A stretch of DNA of 35,945 nt, from positions 1 to 35,945 of the forward strand of contig JAZFYI010000104.1 of the NCBI GenBank assembly GCA_036443455.1, written 5' to 3'. This document shows positions 7,866 to 15,500 of the stretch, piece after piece. A model generated the notes under the pieces. The model worked only from the letters and a program-made list of their open reading frames with translations. It made no database searches and had not been told where the DNA came from. This stretch comes from MnTg04 sp036443455 (GTDB taxonomy: Bacteria > Pseudomonadota > Gammaproteobacteria > Steroidobacterales > MnTg04). The position numbers and the translations under genes are program-made. Every line of letters starts with the position of its first letter. Position 1 is the stretch's first letter.

Positions 7866-8834
7866 CTACTTGCCGGTTGCCAGCCGTGACTGAATCGCGT
7901 CCATGATCAGGCTGCCGATATCCAGGTCAAACTCTGCGTCGAGTTCACGGATGCAAGTCGGGCTGGTCACGTTGATCTCGGTCATGTAGTCGCCGATCAC
8001 ATCCAGTCCCACAAATAGCAGCCCCTTTTCTTTCAGGGTCTGGCCCAGTTCAGAACATATCCAGTAATCGCGTTCGCTCAATGGCACGCCCCGGGAGCGG
8101 GCGCCGGCCGCAAGATTTCCCCGGGCTTCGCCCTCCGCCGGAATACGGGCCAGCGCGTAGGGTACCGGCTCACCATCGATCAGCAGGATCCGCTTGTCGC
8201 CGGTTTCATTGATTTCCGGCAAAAACCGCTGGGCCATCGCGAAACGCTGACCGAAATCGGTCAGGGTCTCGGCGATCACGTTGGTGTTGAGATCATTCCT
8301 GGCGACTATAAAAATCGATCGTCCGCCCATGCCATCCAGTGGTTTGACAACGATTTTGTCATGGGTCCTGGCAAATTCCCGGATGCGATCCATCGATCTG
8401 CTGATCAAAGTGTCCGTGCAGCACTGCGGAAACCATGACATATAAACTTTTTCATTGGCATCGCGCAGGCTGGCGGGGTCATTGACCACCAGGGCGCCCT
8501 GCTCCTGCGCCAGTTCGAGTATATAGCTGGTATAGATGTATTCCATGTCGAATGGCGGGTCTTTGCGCATCAAAATGACATCGAGATCGCCCAGTTCCAT
8601 GTCATTGCTTTCGCCCAGCGAGAACCAGTCCGCTGGCTGGTCGCGCACGTCCAGTGGGCTGGCCATGGCCATGGCCTTGCCGTTTTCGACCCACAGGTCG
8701 TCCTGCTCCATGTAATGCAAGCTCCAGCCACGGGCGGCAGCGGCCAGCAACATGGCGAAAGTACTGTCCTTGTACGGTTTGATATCGGCGATCGGGTCCA
8801 TGACGACGCCGAGCCTGACTGGATTCTCGTTCAT
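7866..8834 (-). CDS. gshB: Glutathione synthetase
   Basis: GshB ligates gamma-glutamylcysteine and glycine with ATP to make glutathione. The 322-residue protein starts RLGVVMDPIADIKPYKDSTFAML and has ATP-grasp features: RKDPPFDMEYIY, VVNDPASLRDANEKVY, KPLDGMGGRSIFIV, the RILLIDGEPVPYALARIP strand, GRGV-like RSRGVPLSERD, and the metal/substrate segment EINVTSPTCIRELD. The frame is open to 8903, but the ATG at 8834 is preceded by GGAGAAG and gives the normal family length. The gene diverges from pilG across a 226 bp gap. It supplies the thiol used by the frmA/fghA and ggt gene products further along. Confidence 0.95.
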   Translation of the reverse strand: MNENPVRLGVVMDPIADIKPYKDSTFAMLLAAAARGWSLHYMEQDDLWVENGKAMAMASPLDVRDQPADWFSLGESNDMELGDLDVILMRKDPPFDMEYIYTSYILELAQEQGALVVNDPASLRDANEKVYMSWFPQCCTDTLISRSMDRIREFARTHDKIVVKPLDGMGGRSIFIVARNDLNTNVIAETLTDFGQRFAMAQRFLPEINETGDKRILLIDGEPVPYALARIPAEGEARGNLAAGARSRGVPLSERDYWICSELGQTLKEKGLLFVGLDVIGDYMTEINVTSPTCIRELDAEFDLDIGSLIMDAIQSRLATGK

Positions 8835-9060
8835 ATTCGCTTGCTTCTCCGGCCCGTTTGGACGGGGTATTCTACTGCCACGCCAGTGCCCGCATAATAG
8901 CAAAGGGTGGCCTCACGGAACCGCTTTCCGTCCGGGTGACGGCAGCGGTCCCAATATGTTAAAACCCCCACCAGCAAAGTGATTCATTGACCGGATCAGC
9001 GAAGATTTTTTCACACCTCCAGAATGGACCGGCAGGTGGCAGCGAACAGGAGTACCGCTA
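8835..9060. promoter_or_regulatory. Divergent gshB-pilG intergenic region with stem-loop
   Basis: This 226 bp gap must hold promoters for the leftward gshB group and the rightward pilG operon. At 8920-8949 it contains a strong imperfect stem-loop, ACCGCT-TT-CCGTC facing GACGG-C-AGCGGT around a short loop, with no T-run after it on either strand. A TTGACC hexamer lies at 8987, but I see no convincing -10 at proper spacing. Promoter positions are therefore not assigned. Confidence 0.45.
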
Positions 9061-9456
9061 GTGGTTGAGGAAAATCGACCGGATCTTGATGGCCTCAAGG
9101 TATTGGTTATCGATGACAGCAAAACCATACGCAAAACAGCCGAGACTTTGCTTACCAGGGAAGGGTGCGAGGTGTTTACCGCGGTGGACGGATTCGACGC
9201 CCTGTCCAAGATCGCCGATCACCAGCCGGATATCGTTTTCGTGGACATCATGATGCCACGCCTCGACGGCTACCAGACCTGCGCGCTGATCAAACACAAT
9301 AAAGTTTTCAGGTCGATTCCGGTCATCATGCTTTCCAGCAAGGACGGTCTTTTCGACCGGGCCCGGGGGCGGATAGTCGGGTCGCAGCAATACTTGACCA
9401 AGCCGTTTACCAAGGACGAGTTGTTGAGCGCGATTGCGAGCCACGTCCGCAGTTGA
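9061..9456 (+). CDS. pilG: PilG, twitching motility response regulator
   Basis: A stand-alone 131-residue CheY-like receiver. The acidic pair is in VLVIDDSKT, the phosphoacceptor is Asp62 in FVDIMMPRLDGYQ, the switch Ser is in VIMLSSKDG, and the conserved Lys is in YLTKPF. The GRIVGSQQYLTKPF segment is typical of PilG. In Pseudomonas PilG promotes pilus extension and CyaB/cAMP signalling downstream of PilJ-ChpA. Start codon is GTG at 9061 with AGGAG 8 bp upstream. It heads the operon pilG-pilH-pilI-pilJ-chpA. Confidence 0.95.
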   Translation: MVEENRPDLDGLKVLVIDDSKTIRKTAETLLTREGCEVFTAVDGFDALSKIADHQPDIVFVDIMMPRLDGYQTCALIKHNKVFRSIPVIMLSSKDGLFDRARGRIVGSQQYLTKPFTKDELLSAIASHVRS

Positions 9457-9480
9457 CGGGGGACTGGCCGGGAGAATGAC

Positions 9481-9846
9481 ATGGCGATGGTTCTGATAGT
9501 CGATGATTCACCCACCGAAGTGCATGTCATGCGGCAGGCGCTGCGCAGACACGGATTTGACACGGCAGCGGCCGGAGATGGCGCCGAGGGAATTCGCATG
9601 GCGCTGGAACTCAAGCCGGACCTTATCCTGATGGATGTGGTGATGCCGGGACTCAATGGTTTCCAGGCGACCCGGCAACTGAGCAAGGATCCTGAGACCG
9701 CCGATATACCGATCATCATGGTGACCACCAAAGGGCAGGAGACGGATCGCATCTGGGGAATGCGCCAGGGAGCCGTCGATTACATCGTCAAACCCTTCGC
9801 CGATTCCGAACTCGTTGCAATGGCCCGGTCGGTGCTCGAAAAGTGA
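9481..9846 (+). CDS. pilH: PilH, twitching motility response regulator
   Basis: The second stand-alone receiver of the Chp system, 121 residues. It has VLIVDDSPTE at the N-terminus, phosphoacceptor Asp52 in LILMDVVMPGLNGFQATRQL, the VTTKGQETDRIWGMRQGA helix and the Lys in YIVKPF. The DSPTE and GMRQGA segments are characteristic of PilH. In Pseudomonas PilH opposes or balances PilG and affects retraction. The gene lies 24 bp after pilG with GGGAGA just upstream, and 4 bp before pilI. Confidence 0.95.
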   Translation: MAMVLIVDDSPTEVHVMRQALRRHGFDTAAAGDGAEGIRMALELKPDLILMDVVMPGLNGFQATRQLSKDPETADIPIIMVTTKGQETDRIWGMRQGAVDYIVKPFADSELVAMARSVLEK

Positions 9847-9850
9847 GGTC

Positions 9851-10432
9851 ATGAAGAAGTCACCCGAGCTGAAGACACTGACAGACCGGCCATTTGAGTT
9901 GTTGCTGGAAATGGAAAGGCGGGCGCGAGCGGCAGCTTCGCGGAGCCCGCAGCAGTCCACCGAGGACAAGGAATACGTCGGCATTGGTTTTCGCCTGGGA
10001 GACGAACAATTCCTCGTGGCCAGGGAGGAAATCCGGGAAGTCCTGACGCTGCCATCCGGCGTAGCCAGGGTTCCGGGAGCGAAACACTGGCTGCGTGGCC
10101 TGGTCAATATCCGCGGGCAACTTTTGCCGCTGATCGACATCAACCACTTTTTTGGCGGCGGCATCGCCGCAAACAGCCGGCGCGCCCGGGTCTTGTCGGT
10201 CAATCATCGCGATGTGCCGGCCGGCCTGCTGGTCGATGAGGTCCTGGGATTCCGGCGCTTTCCGGAAAGCCAGAGAAACCGCGAGACGCCAAGAACGGTG
10301 ATCCGCTGCGACCGGTTTCTCAGGGGGTCCTTCGAACAAGGCGGCGAAACCTGGCCCGTCCTGAGCCTCAAAAGCCTGGTGGAAAGCGATGAATTTCTAA
10401 ACGCGGCGGATAACGGACCGGTAACTGCCTGA
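9851..10432 (+). CDS. pilI: PilI, CheW-like coupling protein
   Basis: A 193-residue protein with one CheW domain linking the receptor PilJ to the kinase ChpA. The first 40 or so residues (LTDRPFELLLEMERRARAAA) are a helical lead typical of PilI. The CheW fold follows: YVGIGFRLGDEQFLVAREEIREVL, HWLRGLVNIRGQLLPLIDINHFF, a VNHRDVPAGLLVDEVLGFRRF strand pair and WPVLSLKSLV. The frame extends to 9815, but ATG 9851 follows the pilH stop by 4 bp and aligns with the family start. A GAGGT ribosome site lies 6-10 bp upstream, within the end of pilH. Confidence 0.94.
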   Translation: MKKSPELKTLTDRPFELLLEMERRARAAASRSPQQSTEDKEYVGIGFRLGDEQFLVAREEIREVLTLPSGVARVPGAKHWLRGLVNIRGQLLPLIDINHFFGGGIAANSRRARVLSVNHRDVPAGLLVDEVLGFRRFPESQRNRETPRTVIRCDRFLRGSFEQGGETWPVLSLKSLVESDEFLNAADNGPVTA

Positions 10433-12504
10433 TGCGGGATATTTTGATGATAGATAATTTCAATTCGGTTAAATGGCTGCCTGCCCTGATGGGCGCACTG
10501 GGCCTGATGCTGTTGTTGGCGCTGTTGACCGCCTATATGGGGAGTCGCGCAAGCAGCGCCAGCCAGTCCAGGGCCTTTGGCGTAAGCGTTTTGGATCAGC
10601 GGCTCGGTGCCGTGGCGGAGGCCGCCACAAGCGCCGCTAATGGCGAGAGCGCCAGCTATCAGCAACTCGCGGAGATCAGGGAGGAAGTGGCGTCGGCTCG
10701 GGAGACGCTCGCCGGAGCCGGCATCGAGGCGGGGTTATCCGGAGACTGGCGGGCACTCAACGTCGCCATAAACGGCTTGGTCGATGCGCAGGATAAGGTG
10801 CAGGGATTGGCGGCCGCTGTTGACCAGGCGATCGACGATGCCGGCGTATTTATCACCGTACTGCAGCGCATGTCGGCATCCCTGCTTGGCAGCCGCTGGC
10901 AGGATCAGCGGCAAAACCTGGAACAGGCTGCCGGTCTCACCAGTTCCGCGGTGGTGATCCTGGAGGCGTATAAGGATGGACAACTGGGGATTGAAGAATT
11001 CAGCTCGCAGATCGATTCCGCCGTAGAGGGTCTGGCCGGCAAGGTTCAGGAATTGCTGGGCGATCCGCAGTTTGGCGGCCAGGCCGCAGACGAAGTCAAC
11101 CTGGCTTTCGAGACAGTGGAGCCCGTATTGCAGGCCGCGGCAGAGGGTGTCGCCGCCAGCGTCAGTTCACAGGCCACGGCCGCCGATCTGGTCGCGTTGG
11201 CCGGTACCCTGCGCAGCCAAATTGCGACCGCTGTCGATGCAGCGAGTCCGCCCGGGGGCCCGCTTGCCAGCCCGGCCCTGCATTTCATCATCCTGGTAGC
11301 CGCGTTGTTATTCCTGGCTGGCCTGGTCTGGCTTTATTTCTCGAGCACCAATGTACAGCGAGTCGCCGAGGAGCATGCCCTTCAGAACGAGCGCAACCAG
11401 CAGGCAATACTCAGGCTGCTCGATGAATTGGGTAATCTTGCAGATGGCGACCTGACCGTGCAGGCCACGGTAACCGAGCACATTACCGGCGCTATCGCCG
11501 ACTCCATCAATTACGCGATCGAGGCATTGCGGAACCTGGTCACGACGATCAGGGATTCCTCGATCCTGGTGGATGCGGCTGCCAGGCAATCCGAGGCCAC
11601 GATCAGCCATCTTGCAGCAGCCAGCGAGACCCAGGCTCAACAGGTTGGCTCGACGACCGAATCGATCGCCCGGATGGCCAGCTCCGTCGAGGAAGTGTCG
11701 GGTAACGCGGAACGTGCGGCGGATGTTGCGCGTCATTCGGTTGATGTCGCCCACAAAGGCGGCGATGCCGTACGCCGGACGATCGAAGGGATGAACACGA
11801 TCCGGGAAACCATTCAGAATACGTCCAAACGCATCAAACGCCTGGGAGAAAGTTCGCAGGAAATCGGCAATATCATCGAGCTGATCAATGATATCGCCGA
11901 GCAAACCAATATCCTGGCATTAAACGCTTCGATACAGGCGAGCATGGCCGGCGAGGCGGGCAGAGGATTCGCGGTGGTCGCCGATGAGGTTCAGCGTCTG
12001 GCCGAACGCTCGACCAATGCGACCAAACAGATCGAAGTCCTGGTGCGCACGATCCAGTCGGATACCAATGAAGCAGTGGTTTCAATGGAGCGCAGCACGA
12101 CCGATGTGGTCGGCGGTGCGCTGCTGGCCGAAAACGCCGGCGCGGCGCTGGAGGAAATCGAACAGGTTTCAAACCAGATCGCTTCGCTGGTACAGAATAT
12201 TTCCAATTCAGCCAGGCAACAGTCGCTGGTCGCCGCGGATATCTCGCGCAACACCGGGGTCCTCAGGGAAATCAGCGAGCAAACCGCGGAAAGCACGAAC
12301 GCGACTTCCGAATCGATTCGCAAGCTCGCCGAACTGGCGACTCAACTCAGGCGCTCGGTGGCAGGGTTCACCTTGCCGGACGACGAAACCGGTAAGCAAA
12401 GCCCGCCGGGGGAAAAACCGGCAGCCGGCGAAACAGTGGGCGAGCCAAACCTGGTCGATGCATTGAATGCAGGTGATGACCGCGATGAGGCAGTGCAGGT
12501 TTGA
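10432..12504 (+). CDS. pilJ: PilJ, type IV pilus methyl-accepting receptor
   Basis: A 690-residue transmembrane chemoreceptor. One membrane segment is at about 15-36 (LPALMGALGLMLLLALLTAYMG) and a second at about 283-305, bracketing a periplasmic PilJ sensor region of mostly helical, Ala/Gln-rich sequence. A HAMP-like stretch and a long cytoplasmic coiled coil follow. The signalling tip at about 477-525 reads EIGNIIELINDIAEQTNILA followed by NASIQASMAGEAGRGFAVVADE. In Pseudomonas PilJ senses pilin/surface contact. The ATG at 10432 overlaps the pilI stop by one base; an internal ATG at 10447 with GGGAT before it is an equally possible start. The methyltransferase gene pilK that normally follows is missing. 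Confidence 0.94.
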   Translation: MRDILMIDNFNSVKWLPALMGALGLMLLLALLTAYMGSRASSASQSRAFGVSVLDQRLGAVAEAATSAANGESASYQQLAEIREEVASARETLAGAGIEAGLSGDWRALNVAINGLVDAQDKVQGLAAAVDQAIDDAGVFITVLQRMSASLLGSRWQDQRQNLEQAAGLTSSAVVILEAYKDGQLGIEEFSSQIDSAVEGLAGKVQELLGDPQFGGQAADEVNLAFETVEPVLQAAAEGVAASVSSQATAADLVALAGTLRSQIATAVDAASPPGGPLASPALHFIILVAALLFLAGLVWLYFSSTNVQRVAEEHALQNERNQQAILRLLDELGNLADGDLTVQATVTEHITGAIADSINYAIEALRNLVTTIRDSSILVDAAARQSEATISHLAAASETQAQQVGSTTESIARMASSVEEVSGNAERAADVARHSVDVAHKGGDAVRRTIEGMNTIRETIQNTSKRIKRLGESSQEIGNIIELINDIAEQTNILALNASIQASMAGEAGRGFAVVADEVQRLAERSTNATKQIEVLVRTIQSDTNEAVVSMERSTTDVVGGALLAENAGAALEEIEQVSNQIASLVQNISNSARQQSLVAADISRNTGVLREISEQTAESTNATSESIRKLAELATQLRRSVAGFTLPDDETGKQSPPGEKPAAGETVGEPNLVDALNAGDDRDEAVQV

Positions 12505-15500
12505 ACCAGGTGTCCGATAACCGGTACAGCGGCGAGATATCCCAGCAAAATCTGGAACTGGTTAGCCAGGGGCTGTCCGAGACCATGCAAAGCGCGCGCG
12601 TCGCTCTTGAGGAATATATCGAGGACCCCGGGCAGCAACAGTATCTGCAGCAGGCAGCGGAGCATTTGCATGTAGTGCAAGGGGTGTTGCGCCTGGTCGA
12701 AATTTATGGCGCGGCGCTGCTGGCCGAGGAAATGGAAAATGTCATTGCCTATCTCCTCGAGAGCCGGCGTGGAGAGAAAACGCAAACCGATGCGCTGGAG
12801 GCGCTGAGCCGCTCGATGGTTCAGTTGCCGGTTTACCTGGACCGGGTTATCAATGGCGGACGCGATATCGCGCTGATTCTTTTGCCGCTGCTCAACGATC
12901 TGCGCTCGGTACGTGGCCGACCGCTGCTGTCCGAAGGGACGCTGCTGTTGCTGAATCTCACCGCCGACCGGCAACCCGCAGCTTCACCGGACAAAAAGCG
13001 CGTCGACAAGCAACTCGATATCCGGGAAGTTGCAGCGCGTCAGCGACCGAGATTTCAAAACAGCTTGCTTGGCTGGATACGCGGCAGCGATCCTGGAAAA
13101 GACCTCGATATTCTGTCTGAGATCGCGGAAAGCCTGGAGCTTGCGGCAAGCAACCGCGAGGTAGAGCAGCTTTGGTGGGTCGTGGGCGGCATCATCGAGG
13201 CCCTGAGTGAGCAGGGGCTCGAGACCAGCGTGTCGTTAAAACGACTGCTCGGGCAGGCGGATCGGCAAATAAAAAGATTGGTCGATATTGGCGAGGCAGG
13301 CGACGGCGGGGGCAGTTCCGCCGAATTGCGCAACAACCTGTTGTATTACATCGGCCGCTCCACCAGTAAAGGCAAGCGCGTGCTTGCGATCCAGCGTGCT
13401 TTCAAATTGGACGAAGTTCTGCCCGGCGATGAGGAAATCGAACAGGCACGCGAGAGTCTGTCTGCGCCAAGCGTGAAACTGATGAAAACGGTGGCCGCGG
13501 CTATCAAGGAAGACCTCGCCAACGTAAAGGATGTGCTCGATATTTTCGTGCGCACAGGCATGGAATCCGTGCAGGAGTTGATGCCGCAGGCCGAGCTGCT
13601 CAAGAAAATCAGCGATACGCTCGGCGTGCTCGGGCTGGGTGATCTGCGCGCACTGGTCATGAACGAAACCAGCCGTCTGCAAGTGCTGTTGAGTGGCGGT
13701 GATTCACTCGAGGAAGCTGATTTTTTGCAGATGGCTGCCGTCTTGCTGCAGGTCGAGGATAACCTGGATGACGCGTTGCTAAAGCTGATTTTGCCGACGC
13801 CAAAAAAAAAGCAGGCGGCAGAAGGCGAAGATGGCGACGCGGAACGCGAATTTCGCCCGGTTGCCGATGCGGTATTGCGAGAATGCATAGTCAATCTCGC
13901 AAGAGTAAAGGACGCAATGACCCAGGCGCTGAACCACGGCGAGTATCAGTCGATGGATCAGGTGCCCGAATTGATGCGTGGCGTAGTGAGCGGACTGCTG
14001 ATGCTGGAAAAATCGCGGGCGGTCAAGCAGACGGAAAAAATCAGCGCCCTGATTCAGCAACATGTGAGGCCCGGGCCGGGTGCGATCAGCGCCAGGGGCC
14101 TGGATCGGCTGGCCGATGCTGTCGTCAGCATCGAGTATTACCTGGAAACGCTGAGAAGTGGCCGTAGCGACCCCTGGTACATGCTGGACAATATCGATAA
14201 CTGTCTCAAGGCGCTGGCGACGCCGGACGAGATGGATCGAATCCCGCTGGTCGACGAAGCAGACCAGGATGAGACTGCCGTTGCCCGGCCAATTGGAATA
14301 CAGCGGCAAGGCGAGGTCAAAGGACCGGCACAGGTGCCGGCCGGAGAACTGCCGGTGCTGGATCAGGTAACAGCCGATCCGGGTGAAAGGCTGGATCCTG
14401 CGTTTCTCGAGTTGTTTATCGAGGAGGCGCGCGAGGAAATCCTGGTGATCAGGAAGCAGCAGGCGATCTGGAAAGCGGACACCGGCAACCACGAGGCGCT
14501 GCGCCGGATGCGGCGCTCCTACCACACGCTCAAGGGCAGCGGCCGGATGGTCGGCGCCAGCCGGATCGCCGAGTTTTCCTGGGTCGTCGAGAACCTGATG
14601 AACCGGATCATCGACGGTACGCTGGAACTCAATATAGAGATGACCAGGATGCTGACCGTCAGTTGCGCGGTGCTGCCGGAATTGGTCGAGGAACTGGAGG
14701 TTGGCAGAAAGAGCAAGAGCAACGTCGCTGGGCTGATGGCTCTGGCGACCCGGCTGGTCGAACCCCGTCCCGACGAGTCGGAAATTGAACCAGCCGCCGA
14801 TGATGACGATATCGGTGAGGCCACGATGGTCGCGCCGCAGATTGACGGTCTGCTGGAGACCGCAGGACAGGAAGCTGCGCCGGATGTGCCCGAGCCGGAG
14901 ATGGACCCGGTACTCAGGAAAATATTCGTCAAAGAAACCACCGGCCATCTCAGGATCATTCGCAATTATCTGCAAGCTTGTGACGCCGGCGCCGCACCCT
15001 ATCCGGTTACAGAGGCGCTGTACCGGGCCTGCCATACCCTCCACGGCAGCGCAAAAATGGCGGGGGCCATGCAAGGGATAAAGATCGCCGAGCCATTGGA
15101 CCGCCTGGTTCGCAAACTGTATGACATGGGCAAAGGTCTCGACATGGTCGGAATCAAGGTCTGTCAGGATGTCGTCGTATCGTTTGACCGGATTATCAGG
15201 CATCTCGATGAGGATACGGGGTTCTTCCCGAATCACCTCGGGCTGATCGAGCGACTTCACGAACTCGAAGCCAGGCTGGATGCAGAGCAGGCAGATGCGG
15301 ACGGCGCCAAAGAAATTGAGAAGTGGGCCGAGGAAGAAGAAGTCGAGTTCGATGGCGAAATCGCATCGATTTTCAGTGAGGAAGCGGCGGAGCTGCTGGA
15401 TACCGCGGAGACAGCGCTGGCCGGTCTGCGTGACGATGCAAGCGACCAGACCGCGCTTGCGGAACTGAAACGATGCTTGCACACGCTTAAAGGCGGCGCA

